From assembly GCA_036266155.1 (NCBI GenBank), contig DATANR010000269.1, forward strand, positions 1 through 61,117: a DNA stretch of 61,117 nt. Reading direction: 5' to 3'. This stretch comes from SIAJ01 sp036266155 (GTDB lineage Bacteria > Planctomycetota > Planctomycetia > Gemmatales > Gemmataceae). Made by a program: the position numbers and the translations under genes. The notes under the pieces are model-generated. The model was not told where the DNA came from and searched no databases. It saw only the letters and a program-made list of their open reading frames with translations. Shown here one piece after another: positions 27,001 through 35,730 of the stretch. Each line of letters starts with the position of its first letter. Within the stretch, counting starts at the first letter, position 1.

Positions 27001-27866
27001 CCGCCGCGGCCGTGAATGGCAACGTGCCGCCGGACGTCAGCTCCGGCGAAGCGATTGACGCCGTCAATCGGGTGACAGCCGATTCGCTGCCGCGCGCGAT
27101 GACAACCGAATGGACCGATCTCTTTTTCCTGCAGATTCGGACCGGCAACACGGCCATCTACGTGTTCCTTCTCGCTGTCGTGTTCGTCTTCCTGGCGCTC
27201 GCGGCACTCTACGAAAGTTGGGCGTTGCCGCTCGCCGTCATCTTGGTGGTACCGCTGTGCCTTCTCTGCTCGGTCGAAGGCGTGCGCATGGCCGGCAAGT
27301 CGGTCGACATCTTTGTGCAAATTGGATTGATCGTGCTGGTCGGCCTCGCATGCAAGAACGCGATTTTGATCGTCGAGTTCGCCGAGGTTCTGCACCGCGA
27401 GGGCAAGCCGCGCGACGAGGCGGCTGTCGAGGCAAGCCGATTGCGCATCCGGCCAATTCTGATGACGTCGTTGGCGTTCGTGCTCGGCGTGGTGCCGCTG
27501 ATCTTGTCAAGCGGGGCCGGCGCCGAAATGCGGCGGAGCCTGGGCATCGCCGTCTTCTGGGGAATGCTCGGTGTGACGCTCTTCGGTGTTTTCCTGACGC
27601 CCGTCTTCTTCGTGCTGATCCAGCGCGGCGTGGATGCCAAGATCTTCGCCGCGGCACTAGGTCGTTGGGGAGCTTCGGTGCTGGTCGGCGCGCTCTTGGG
27701 TACGACGACTGGCTTCCTGTTGGCCCGGCTCGGCGTGGGTGAGTTGCTTTGGACGGTCATCATTGGTGGCGTTGCGGGTGTGGCGTTGGTCGCCGGCGTG
27801 CCGGCCGTGTGGCGGAGTTTACGGCCGCACGCTACGCCGCAAGCGGCGGAGGGACATAGCGCGTGA
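24054..27866 (+). CDS. RND efflux permease (HAE1/AcrB type) with large porter-domain insertion
   Basis: A proton-driven inner-membrane pump of 1270 residues, against about 1040 usual for AcrB. N-terminal MFSRFFIDRPIFAAVVSIII, the porter motif LPIAQYPEISPPAVTI, the transmembrane proton-relay segment GIVVDDAIVVVENVERWLEHG and RPILMTSLAFVLGVVPL are all conserved. The extra length comes largely from about 150 residues of Ala/Gly/Pro/Thr-rich sequence (about residues 256-405, bases 24820-25272) inserted between NIVVKTG and IIRVRDVARVEL in the porter region, plus a hydrophobic C-terminal extension after the last membrane block. It overlaps the next permease by four bases (GTGA). Substrates are probably hydrophobic toxic compounds; this is inferred from family. 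Confidence 0.94.
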   Translation: MFSRFFIDRPIFAAVVSIIIALAGVLALANLPIAQYPEISPPAVTISIAYPGASAQVVADTVAAPIEQQVNGVPGMLYMSSNSGNDGSYTLTVTFEIGTNLNAALVMVQNRVQIALPVLPSSVQQQGITVRKRTPDMLLIINFNSPDNRYDNVYLSNFATVNVRDQLLRVEGVSDITVFGQRDYSMRIWLDPQRLAARNATAMDVANAVRKQNIEAAPGGIGQSLSGRSRSFQFPLDTRGRLNEVEEFGNIVVKTGSPRRAPMSTGTGARSGAPATGPPPMRINIPVSAPLAAVQPSTSVTTPAPAGMIPGQLSGGAAGGTSSAQLAIDTGNLLAAGPATTVPAAGPAPSGPAGMSVEDPNGMAGGTPLAMMTGTSAATAAAAQAGGTVGPYALSGGTLDGGPDAAAGIIRVRDVARVELAAATYDNGATFDGKPSCGLAVRLLPGANALDVADRVREKMAELQTRFPEGVGYDIAYDTTPFIRESIRDVVTTLFEAVGLVALVVLIFLQSWRATLIPMIAVPVAILGTFAVMLALGFTINNISLFGLVLAIGIVVDDAIVVVENVERWLEHGLEPKEAAYRAMGEVTGPVVAIALVLCAVFVPCAFVGGIPGQFYRQFAVTITASTVFSAINSLTLSPALAAILLKSKKQREARPGLVGRSTGVVFWPLKFLGMLFNRGFGLGTRAYAWSVGRLLRMSLVVLAVYGGLVWLTYWTFQKAPLGFVPEQDMGRLIVSIQLPDSASLNRTQEVMAEVDQIALHTPGVAHTTSAAGMSLLAGANSSNFGSVFLVLKPFDERQEPQLRSDAIIAKLRRDFAKIKDADVKVFGPAPVPGLSVAGGFKIMVEDRGGLGLRELQKQTDTLVGKLQKDPATVGVLTQFRSRTPQLFLDVDRTKVESLGVDLNDVNQTMQIYLGSMYANSFNAFGRHWQVKLQSEGTFRNQLTDVGLLQVRNKFGEMVPMGTLVKLKEINGPVSVGRYNLYTAAAVNGNVPPDVSSGEAIDAVNRVTADSLPRAMTTEWTDLFFLQIRTGNTAIYVFLLAVVFVFLALAALYESWALPLAVILVVPLCLLCSVEGVRMAGKSVDIFVQIGLIVLVGLACKNAILIVEFAEVLHREGKPRDEAAVEASRLRIRPILMTSLAFVLGVVPLILSSGAGAEMRRSLGIAVFWGMLGVTLFGVFLTPVFFVLIQRGVDAKIFAAALGRWGASVLVGALLGTTTGFLLARLGVGELLWTVIIGGVAGVALVAGVPAVWRSLRPHATPQAAEGHSA

Positions 27867-30800
27867 TCTCACGCTTTTTCATCGATCGGCCGATCTTCGC
27901 GTCGGTCCTCTCGATCGTCATTACCCTCGCGGGGGCGGTGGCGCTGTTCACGCTGCCGATCGCCCAGTACCCGGAGGTCACGCCGCCGACGGTCGTCGTC
28001 ACCGCGTCGTATCCCGGCGCCAACTCGTTGACCGTCCGCGACACCGTCGCCGCTCCGATCGAGGAACAAGTCAGCGGCGTCGAGGGGATGATGTACATGT
28101 CGTCCCAGAGCACCAACGACGGGACGTATACGCTCACGGTGACTTTCAAGCTCGGCACCAATCCCGATATTGCACAGGTGTTGGTACAGAACCGCGTGAG
28201 CCTCGCGCAGCCGGTCATCCCAGAGCTGGTCCAGCGTGAGGGGATCGTGGTCAAGAAGCAGTCACCGAACACGCTGATGATCGTCAATCTGGTTTCGCCG
28301 GATGGCAAAAAACCGGACTTATATCTGTCGAACTACGCGACCATCGAGATCCGGGATGAACTCGGCCGCTTGCCAGGCGTGGCCGGCGTCGGGTACCTCG
28401 GTCAGCGCGACTACAGCATGCGCATCTGGCTCGACCCGAACAAGCTGGCGTCACTCAGCTTGACCGCTGCCGATGTGGTCGCGGCCATTGGTAAGCAGAA
28501 CTTGCAGGTGGCGGCCGGGCAGATCGGACAGCAGCCGGTGCCCCAGGGGCAGCAATTCCAACTCACGATCAACACGCAGGGCCGATTGATCGAGGAGACC
28601 GAGTTTGGCGATATCATCGTCAAAGTCGGGCAGGGCGGACCGGCCGGCACGCAGGCGTCGCAGGCCTCGAATTCCACGTCCATGAGCACGACCGGAGCTA
28701 CCGATCCCACCACTGCGGGCACGGCGGCCTCGCCGGTCGGACAGGCGGCCGCCGTGGTCCGGTTGCGCGATGTCGTGACCAAGCAGCGTAATTTTAATGA
28801 CGAACAGGGACAGAAGCAGACCGTTGGCGGCGTGCAGCGTGGGGCACAGCAATACGATCAAACGGCCACGCTCGACGGCAAGCCGACCGTGGCCCTGACC
28901 ATCTACGGGCTGCCAGGGGCCAATGCTCTCGACACCGCGAAGGCCGTTCGGGAAAAGATGACCGAACTGAAAAAGCGGTTTCCTGAGAACCTGGACTACG
29001 AGATCGTCTACGATACCACTCCGTTCATTCGCCAGTCGGTGAACGAGGTGTTCCGAACCCTGGTTGAGGCCACCCTTCTCGTGGCGCTGGTGGTGATTGT
29101 TTTCCTGCAATCGTGGCGGGCCGCGCTCATTCCGCTGATCGCCGTGCCGGTCGCCGTGATCGGCACGTTCGCCGTGATGGCCGTCCTCGGCTTCTCGCTC
29201 AACACGCTCACTTTGTTCGGACTGGTGCTGGCGATCGGTATCGTCGTCGACGACGCGATTGTCGTCGTGGAAAACGTCGAGCGCCATCTGGAGCACGGCG
29301 AGGAACCGAAGGAGGCGACACGGCGGGCGATGGATGAGGTGACCGGACCGGTTATCGCCATCGCACTGGTGCTGTCTGCCGTGTTCGTTCCCGCGGCGTT
29401 CGTCGGCGGAGTGACCGGGCAGTTCTTCCGCCAGTTTGCCGTGACTATCGCAGTGAGCACATTGATCTCGGCGTTCAATTCGCTCACGCTCAGCCCGGCC
29501 CTGGCGGCAATCTTGTTGCAACCACGTGGGGCACGGCGCGACATGCCGACACGGGTACTCGACTTCCTGTTCGGCTGGTTTTTCCGGCTGTTCAACAAGG
29601 CTTTCGGAGCCGGCACGACCATCTATGCCCGCTCCGTCGGCTACCTGCTCCGGCTCAGCCTCATCGTGCTGCTGGTCTATGGCGGCCTGCTGTTCCTGAC
29701 CTACCGCCAGTTCGTCAGCACGCCGACCGGCTTCGTGCCGCAGCAGGACAAAGGCTATTTGATCCTGAACGTCCAACTCCCGGACTCCGCGTCCGTCGAA
29801 CGCACGCGGCGGATGATGGCGCGCATCGAGAAGACGGCCCGCGAGACGCCGGGGGTCGATCACACCGTCGGCATCTCCGGTCAGTCGCTGATTCTCAACG
29901 CGAACGCGCCGAATCTCGGGTCGCTGTACATCATGCTCAAGCCGTTTGCCGAGCGGACGGACTCGGCTCAGTCGGCGGACGCCATCGCCCGCGAACTCGA
30001 GCGCCGGTGCCGGGATGACGTCCGCGGCGCGATCGTCCGCGCATTCGGCGCGCCGCCGATCGAGGGGCTCGGCACCACCGGCGGCTTCAAGCTCGTCGTC
30101 GAGGACCGTGGGAACCTCGGACCGAGCGAGCTGCAACAGGCGAGCGACCGGGTCGTTGCCGACGGTAATCGTGCCGAGGGCCTCGTCGGCCTGTTCAACA
30201 CCGCGCGGTTCGACACGCCGTGGGTCTACCTCGACATCGATCGCACTAAGTGCCTGTCGCTCGGCATCTCGGTGGACGACGTGTTCGCGGCCCTGCAGTA
30301 CAACGTCGGGTCGTATTACGTGAATAACTTCAACGAATTTGGCCGCAATTGGCAGGTGAATGTCCAGGCCGACCCGATGTTTCGTGACCGCGTTCGCGGG
30401 CTCGGCCAGCTCAAGGTGCGCGGCGCGCAGGGGCAAATGATCCCGCTGGCCACCGTGCTCCGCGTGCGCGATACGAGCGGCCCGGTCCTGGTCCAGCGCT
30501 ACAACATGTACTCCGCGGCGGTGATCACCGGCGACGTGGCCCCCGGCACCAGCACCGGCGACGCCGTCCCGCGGATGGAAGATGTGGTCAACGCCGGTCT
30601 GCCGCGTGCGATGGCTTTCGAATGGACGGAGCTGACGTACTTGCAAAACCAGGCCGGCAACACGGCCCTCTACGCCTTCGGCCTCGCCGTTGTGTTCGTG
30701 TTTCTCGTCCTGGCGGCGCAATACGAGAGTTGGAAGCTGCCGCTGGCCGTGATTCTGGTCGTGCCGATGTGCTTGTTGTTCGCCGTGGTCGGCGTGAACG

Positions 30801-31195
30801 TGGCCGGGCAGGACATCACGGTGTTCACGCAGATCGGCCTCATCGTCCTGGTCGGCCTGGCATGCAAGAACGCCATCCTCATTGTCGAATTCGCCAAGCA
30901 GCGCCACGAGGCGGGCGACAGCGCATCGCACGCCGCGGTGGAAGCCAGCCGACTGCGCTTGCGGCCGATCCTCATGACCAGTTTCGCCTTCATCTTCGGC
31001 GTGCTGCCCCTGGTCGTGGCCGAGGGCGCCGGCGCCGAGATGCGGCAAAGCCTCGGCGCTGCCGTGTTCGCCGGCATGCTCGGCGTCACGCTCTTCGGCA
31101 TCTTCTTGACGCCCGTGTTCTTCCGGGTTGTCCAGTCCTTTGGCCACACAATTTCCTCTCGACCGAATGAATCTGCCGACTCCGGCGCTGCGTAA
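27863..31195 (+). CDS. RND efflux permease (HAE1/AcrB type), second copy
   Basis: A 1110-residue paralogue of the upstream permease, starting at a GTG that overlaps its stop. It has MISRFFIDRPIFASVLSIVITL, LPIAQYPEVTPPTVVV, GIVVDDAIVVVENVERHLEHG and RPILMTSFAFIFGVLPLV. It also carries a low-complexity Ser/Thr/Ala-rich insertion of about 40 residues (about 257-296), at the same point of the porter domain as in the first permease, and a further short insertion after LRDVVT (DEQGQKQTVGGVQRGAQQYD). Two adjacent permeases with one adaptor recall MdtB/MdtC, which form a mixed trimer. Whether these two also combine is not visible from sequence. Confidence 0.94.
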   Translation: MISRFFIDRPIFASVLSIVITLAGAVALFTLPIAQYPEVTPPTVVVTASYPGANSLTVRDTVAAPIEEQVSGVEGMMYMSSQSTNDGTYTLTVTFKLGTNPDIAQVLVQNRVSLAQPVIPELVQREGIVVKKQSPNTLMIVNLVSPDGKKPDLYLSNYATIEIRDELGRLPGVAGVGYLGQRDYSMRIWLDPNKLASLSLTAADVVAAIGKQNLQVAAGQIGQQPVPQGQQFQLTINTQGRLIEETEFGDIIVKVGQGGPAGTQASQASNSTSMSTTGATDPTTAGTAASPVGQAAAVVRLRDVVTKQRNFNDEQGQKQTVGGVQRGAQQYDQTATLDGKPTVALTIYGLPGANALDTAKAVREKMTELKKRFPENLDYEIVYDTTPFIRQSVNEVFRTLVEATLLVALVVIVFLQSWRAALIPLIAVPVAVIGTFAVMAVLGFSLNTLTLFGLVLAIGIVVDDAIVVVENVERHLEHGEEPKEATRRAMDEVTGPVIAIALVLSAVFVPAAFVGGVTGQFFRQFAVTIAVSTLISAFNSLTLSPALAAILLQPRGARRDMPTRVLDFLFGWFFRLFNKAFGAGTTIYARSVGYLLRLSLIVLLVYGGLLFLTYRQFVSTPTGFVPQQDKGYLILNVQLPDSASVERTRRMMARIEKTARETPGVDHTVGISGQSLILNANAPNLGSLYIMLKPFAERTDSAQSADAIARELERRCRDDVRGAIVRAFGAPPIEGLGTTGGFKLVVEDRGNLGPSELQQASDRVVADGNRAEGLVGLFNTARFDTPWVYLDIDRTKCLSLGISVDDVFAALQYNVGSYYVNNFNEFGRNWQVNVQADPMFRDRVRGLGQLKVRGAQGQMIPLATVLRVRDTSGPVLVQRYNMYSAAVITGDVAPGTSTGDAVPRMEDVVNAGLPRAMAFEWTELTYLQNQAGNTALYAFGLAVVFVFLVLAAQYESWKLPLAVILVVPMCLLFAVVGVNVAGQDITVFTQIGLIVLVGLACKNAILIVEFAKQRHEAGDSASHAAVEASRLRLRPILMTSFAFIFGVLPLVVAEGAGAEMRQSLGAAVFAGMLGVTLFGIFLTPVFFRVVQSFGHTISSRPNESADSGAA

Positions 31196-31257
31196 TCTCT
31201 GCAATGCTGGACGGGCCGACAATGGCTCGCGGCAACCATCCTCTCGTTGAGCCTGTC

Positions 31258-32472
31258 ATGAACGTCGCCATCATTGGGGCCGGGGCCCAGGGTGCCCCGT
31301 GTACCGCCATCCTTGCCAAGCAGCCTGGCATCGGCCGCGTGTTGCTCGCATCGAGTAAGCTCGCGGCCGCGGATTCCGTGCGGGCGCGCATCGGTAGCGC
31401 CAAGGTGATTGCCGCCGAGTGCGATGCGAATGACGCCGGGGCCGTTGCCCGAACCGTGCGTGAGAAGCTCGGTGCCGTTGACGTCGTCATCGACATGACG
31501 CCCTCGTTTTGCTCGCAATCGGTCATGCGGGCGGCGCTCGCGCTCAACACCAATTACTTGAACACGGCCGCGTGTCCCGACCATCTGGCGCAGATGATCG
31601 CCGGGAAACCGCTCGACCTCCATGCGGAATTCGTCGCGGCCAAGTGCACGGCTCTGCTCGGCTGCGGCGTCAGCCCCGGCACGTCCAATATCATTTGCCG
31701 GCGTTTCTGCGATGAACTCGACACCGTCGACCGCATCGAACTGCGTGCCGGCTTCCATGTGCCGGCCCAACACGAAGCCATCAAGACGTGGATGCCGGCC
31801 TGGAGCCCGGAGCAGCAGTACTTCGACTTCTGCGATCCGCCGTGCCTGTTCCACGACGGCAAGCACGAGCACATGCCGCGCTTCTACGAGCCGGAGACTT
31901 ACGACTTCGGGCCGCCGCTCGGCGAAGTGCAACTCACGCACCACGCCCATGACGAGCAATACAGTTTGCCGATCCTCATCGGCAAGGGCATCCAGTACTG
32001 CTGCTACAAGTACCCCTTCGAGCCGGCCGTCGCAACCTTCTGTGCGACCGGCTTCACGCACGACGCGGTTGTCGAAGTGAACGGCGTCAAGGTGAAGCCC
32101 GTCGACGTGCTAATGCAACTGCTGCCCCGACCGGTTCAAATCGCGGTGCTCGATCGCGAAGTACAGGAACAGCTCGTCCCGATCATCGCGGCCACGCAGG
32201 CGCACATCCTCATCACCGGGACCAAGGGCGGCAAACCGAAGCGATTCAAAATCAAGTCCGGCGTCTATTTTGACGAGGCTCAGCAAGCGCTCGAACTGTT
32301 CGGCACCGCGAACGTGGCCGTCCCCTATGCCGCGGCGACGGGCGCCATCCAGCTCGCCGACGGCAAGACCAAGCCCGGCATCGTCTGGCCCGAGGAACTG
32401 GACGCGGCCCGATTCATCGAGTTGACGAACACATTGGGGCTGCAACTAAACTTGACGGTGGAAAACGGGTAA
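31258..32472 (+). CDS. Saccharopine dehydrogenase-like NAD(P)-binding oxidoreductase
   Basis: A 404-residue protein; ATG 31258 gives the nucleotide-binding N-terminus MNVAIIGAGAQGAPC directly at the start. A Rossmann fold is followed by VVIDMTPSFCSQSVMRAAL, NTNYLNTA and GCGVSPGTSNI, in line with saccharopine dehydrogenase and related carboxynorspermidine synthase-like enzymes. The C-terminal domain holds LITGTKGGKPKRFKIKSGVYFDE. The actual substrate cannot be read from the sequence, and no lysine or polyamine genes are adjacent. It follows the RND operon in the same direction after about 60 bases. Confidence 0.8.
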   Translation: MNVAIIGAGAQGAPCTAILAKQPGIGRVLLASSKLAAADSVRARIGSAKVIAAECDANDAGAVARTVREKLGAVDVVIDMTPSFCSQSVMRAALALNTNYLNTAACPDHLAQMIAGKPLDLHAEFVAAKCTALLGCGVSPGTSNIICRRFCDELDTVDRIELRAGFHVPAQHEAIKTWMPAWSPEQQYFDFCDPPCLFHDGKHEHMPRFYEPETYDFGPPLGEVQLTHHAHDEQYSLPILIGKGIQYCCYKYPFEPAVATFCATGFTHDAVVEVNGVKVKPVDVLMQLLPRPVQIAVLDREVQEQLVPIIAATQAHILITGTKGGKPKRFKIKSGVYFDEAQQALELFGTANVAVPYAAATGAIQLADGKTKPGIVWPEELDAARFIELTNTLGLQLNLTVENG

Positions 32473-32644
32473 TGGCCGCCGGGCCGTCGGCCGGTTAGCA
32501 CATTTCGGCGTCTCACTGACCGGTGACGAGCGCACTCAATTGCTCGGCACTGGCGTCATGCGGCGCCTGGACCCCACCGACAGATGTTTTCATCGTTTCC
32601 CTTGCTACAGTCATACAAAATCGACGACGCTCACGAGGGCATCA

Positions 32645-33913
32645 ATGATGCAAACGAACAGCCGCACACTTCTCGCGTTCGCATTCCTGCTCCTCGCCGT
32701 GCGACCGATCGCCGCGGGCGAACTGCCGACAGCCAAGCCCAGCGAAGTTGGGCTCGATGCCGACAAGGTGCAGAAAGCGCACGATGCCGTCCAAGCACTG
32801 GTCGACAAGAAGGAGCTGGCCGGAGCGGTTGTGGCCATCGCGCGCAAGGGCAAGGTCGCCATGTTCGAGGCATTTGGCGAAAGCGAGGCCGGCAGCGGCA
32901 AGCCGATGAAGACCGACGCCATCGTCCGCATTTATTCGATGACCAAGCCGATCGCCACCGTGGCGGCCATGCTGTTGGTCGAAGAGGGCAAGATCGGTCT
33001 CGACGATCCCGTGGCCAAGTACATTCCCGAGTTCAAGGATCGCCGCGTATACACCGGCGCCGGCGACGAGACCGCGCCGGCCAAACACGAAATGACCGTT
33101 CGCGATCTGATGCGGCACACGTCCGGGCTGACGTATGGGATCTTCGGCAATTCGCCGGTCGACCAGCTTTACAAGAAGGCCGGCGTGTTTGCTCCCGGCG
33201 ATGACTTGAAAGCCATGATGACGAAGCTCGGCGGGATTCCGCTGCTGTATGAGCCGACCACGCACTGGCATTACAGCGTGTCCACTGACGTACTAGGCCG
33301 CGTCGTCGAGATGGCCTCAGGCAAGCCGCTCGATGAGTTCTTCGCCGAACGAATCTTCAAGCCGCTTGACATGAAGGACAGCGGCTTCTTTGTCACCGAG
33401 GACAAGCTTGACCGTTTTGCTGCCAACCATGGGATCGACGCTAAGGACAAGAAGCTGGTCGCGACCGAGACGGCCGCGAAAAGCAAATACCGCACGAAAC
33501 CGGCTTTCCTGTCGGGTGGTGGCGGCGGCGTATCGACGGCGCGCGACTACCTGCGATTCTGCCAGATGCTGCTCAATGGCGGCGAACTGGACGGGGTCCG
33601 GCTGTTGAAGAAAGAGACCGTGGCCGAGATGACGCGCAATCAGCTTTCTGAAGAGGCGATGAAAGCTAAGAACGGCGGCAATGCCAATGTCGGCGACGGC
33701 TTCGGCTTGGGGTTTGGCGTGCGTGTTGGCAAGGACGATGTGGCGGCCGGTCGAGCCGTGGACGAGTATTACTGGGGCGGCGCCGCCAGCACGCACTTCT
33801 GGATTTCACCGCGCCAGGGTTTGGCTGTCGTCGCTTTGGAGCAATTCATGCCGAATCGGCCGAAGCTCCAGCAGGCGATCAAGCCGCTGATCTATCAGGC
33901 GGTCCGGGATTGA
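32645..33913 (+). CDS. Serine hydrolase of the class C beta-lactamase-like family
   Basis: A 422-residue exported enzyme; ATG 32645 gives the signal peptide MMQTNSRTLLAFAFLLLAVRPIAA. The nucleophile motif SxxK is SMTK in IVRIYSMTKPIATV, the tyrosine motif is in HWHYSVSTDVLG, and the third motif region is near GGAASTHFWISPRQG. Such proteins (Pfam Beta-lactamase, esterase EstB and D-aminopeptidase relatives) are mostly esterases or peptidases rather than antibiotic-resistance enzymes. Length and motifs are intact. The neighbours give no hint to a substrate. Confidence 0.9.
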   Translation: MMQTNSRTLLAFAFLLLAVRPIAAGELPTAKPSEVGLDADKVQKAHDAVQALVDKKELAGAVVAIARKGKVAMFEAFGESEAGSGKPMKTDAIVRIYSMTKPIATVAAMLLVEEGKIGLDDPVAKYIPEFKDRRVYTGAGDETAPAKHEMTVRDLMRHTSGLTYGIFGNSPVDQLYKKAGVFAPGDDLKAMMTKLGGIPLLYEPTTHWHYSVSTDVLGRVVEMASGKPLDEFFAERIFKPLDMKDSGFFVTEDKLDRFAANHGIDAKDKKLVATETAAKSKYRTKPAFLSGGGGGVSTARDYLRFCQMLLNGGELDGVRLLKKETVAEMTRNQLSEEAMKAKNGGNANVGDGFGLGFGVRVGKDDVAAGRAVDEYYWGGAASTHFWISPRQGLAVVALEQFMPNRPKLQQAIKPLIYQAVRD

Positions 33914-33968
33914 TTCGGATGACCGGGAGCCCGGAGAAAGTTGATTGGATTTGGAAGTGACAAAGTCG

Positions 33969-34420
33969 ATGCGAAAACGCTGGCGCTGGTTAGTCGGAGC
34001 AGCCCTGCTCATCGCGATTGTCGGCGTCCTGGTATGGACGTACGCGCAAGACGCGGCAATTCGTCGATGGGTGCCGGGCGAATACACTTCGCCGAAATTT
34101 GATGGCGAAGGAACGGTCAAACTCGGTCTTTCCGCTGACGGCTCCGCCCTCTGGGAGGTCTACCCGCCGGGAACATCGAAACCGACAGCATGACGCCGGG
34201 GCGCTGGCGATTATCGGGACGCGTTTTGATTGCCGAGACAGGCCCCGCTGCACTTGCCCCGGTTGGCACGATTCAGAGTTTCGTGGAACGCTTTGACGGT
34301 CCGCTGGTTGGAAACGAAGTGTCCAAGTTTCGAATCGTGTCGGCCGATGAAGCTGGCCTCGTTCTGGATATTGGCGGGATGGAGCGGGTGTTCACTCGTG
34401 GAAAAGAAGGGGGCCGTTAG
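33969..34420 (+). pseudogene. Small membrane-anchored protein, probably frameshifted
   Basis: The first frame from ATG 33969 (or GTG 33957) encodes MRKRWRWLVGAALLIAIVGV, one membrane helix, and then a beta-rich segment ending WEVYPPGTSKPTA at 34193. The second frame from 34190 (ATGA overlap) begins MTPGRWRLSGRVLIAET and runs to 34420. Reading the second frame just upstream gives GNIETDS before MTPGRW, so a one-base shift near 34163-34172 (CCCGCCGGGA) would join the two into a single protein of about 150 residues. Two translationally coupled small genes are the alternative. No family is recognised. Confidence 0.55.
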
Positions 34421-34437
34421 CGGGAAGGGGACTGAAT

Positions 34438-35730
34438 CTATTTTGGGTTGCTCCGCGCCACGCGCTGCGCGAGCAATCTGGCCAAGAACAGCCCATAGTG
34501 CGGTTTGGCCTTGATTGCTTCGACAAAATCCTTCTTGGACATGCGAATCAACGTGCCGTCCGTTGCGGCGCGGACCGTGGCCGTGCGGCGATTGTTCAGC
34601 AGAAAGGCCATCTCGCCCATGAGAATATCGTCTGCCGAAAGAGTCGACACGACGACATCACGGACGATCACTTCATAACGCCCCTTGGCGATGTAGTAAA
34701 GAAAATCCCCCGCCTCGCCTTCGCGAAAGACAATCTCGCCCGGTGCGACCGCGATTGGAGGGATGTTCTCAAAGAGCCCGGGTCTCGTGCTCAGGTCATC
34801 GCCCTGATGTTCGATTGCGAAACGGACTTCGTTGCCCCGATCGTTGTACCTCAGGTTTTTGGTGAACCTGCGCGTCATCTTAATCCCGCGTCCGTGCAAG
34901 GCGTGAAGATTGTCCGGCAGATGGTCGCTCGCATGATGCGACTCCGACGGCGCATGGCGACGCCAATCGAAGCCTAGCCCCTCATCCGCAATGAAGAACG
35001 TGGATCGATCCGGAGCAATGGTATATTCGAACAGGACGCGCTTGGCGCGCACCACAGGGTCCTGACATTTCTGAGCAATCAAGTCGCGCATAATGTTGCC
35101 TTCTTCAAGCCATGCGCTCTTCTCCGCATAGGTCACACCGCAATTGCCATGCTCAATGGCGTTGATCAGCAGCTCAACGAGCGCGACGTGGACCTGCATT
35201 TTGCCGCCGGCATCGATCTTGTTGGAATTGAACAAGTAGTTGCAGAGCAGATTGGCGTAGCAGTTGGCCTCGATCGTGTCATTTTCGAGTTGAAAGGAAC
35301 CAGAAAGTGTCTGCACGAGATCAACACCGACGCCACGCTGGCACAGGATGCGCTGATTCCGGCCAATGATGTTCAAGATGCGGGGCAGATAGCGATCAAT
35401 CTCGTAGTCAACGAGCATGGCCACCAGATTGATGCCGCGCTTCTTTTCTAGTTGATCGCCGACGTCGGAATCGGCGCCGAAGCCGATGATGCCCGCGTGA
35501 TGGAGCCAGGGATCTTCTAGGATTCGGTCCAGCATCGCCATGGCGTCGATGACCGGATCGGAGAAATTGATGAACGCGAGGTCAGGCGTCTCAACGTTCA
35601 TGAACTCCAGCGCATCGTCGGCATTCGCGACTTGCGTCATCTCGGCATCAATGGCGGCCGCACTTTGCTTGAGCGCTTCCACGCGTTCGTACAGTTCCGG
35701 GTCGCTGGTCATAAAAGGGATGGTTCGCAT
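34438..35730 (-). CDS. Pseudo-receiver / RsbW-like ATPase / cyclic nucleotide-binding regulator
   Basis: A 430-residue cytoplasmic protein starting at ATG 35730. Residues 1-120 resemble a response-regulator receiver, but the expected acceptor strand reads LAFINFSDP without the usual terminal Asp. A GHKL ATPase domain of the anti-sigma-factor kinase type follows: N-box VELLINAIEHGN (about 185-196), G1 box DEGLGFD (about 249-255) and G2 box HGRGIKM (about 280-286). The C-terminal part (about 325-430) is a cyclic nucleotide-binding fold: EIVFREGEAGDFLYYIAKGRYEV, then GEMAFLLNNRRTATVRA. This suggests a regulator that switches a partner, perhaps by serine phosphorylation, in response to a nucleotide. 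The partner is not adjacent. Confidence 0.85.
   Translation of the reverse strand: MRTIPFMTSDPELYERVEALKQSAAAIDAEMTQVANADDALEFMNVETPDLAFINFSDPVIDAMAMLDRILEDPWLHHAGIIGFGADSDVGDQLEKKRGINLVAMLVDYEIDRYLPRILNIIGRNQRILCQRGVGVDLVQTLSGSFQLENDTIEANCYANLLCNYLFNSNKIDAGGKMQVHVALVELLINAIEHGNCGVTYAEKSAWLEEGNIMRDLIAQKCQDPVVRAKRVLFEYTIAPDRSTFFIADEGLGFDWRRHAPSESHHASDHLPDNLHALHGRGIKMTRRFTKNLRYNDRGNEVRFAIEHQGDDLSTRPGLFENIPPIAVAPGEIVFREGEAGDFLYYIAKGRYEVIVRDVVVSTLSADDILMGEMAFLLNNRRTATVRAATDGTLIRMSKKDFVEAIKAKPHYGLFLARLLAQRVARSNPK

Noticed and set aside
28451..31222. 923-codon minus-strand frame antisense to the second RND permease
   Set aside because: It lies wholly over a well-conserved pump gene and its translation is low-information, with runs typical of antisense codons.
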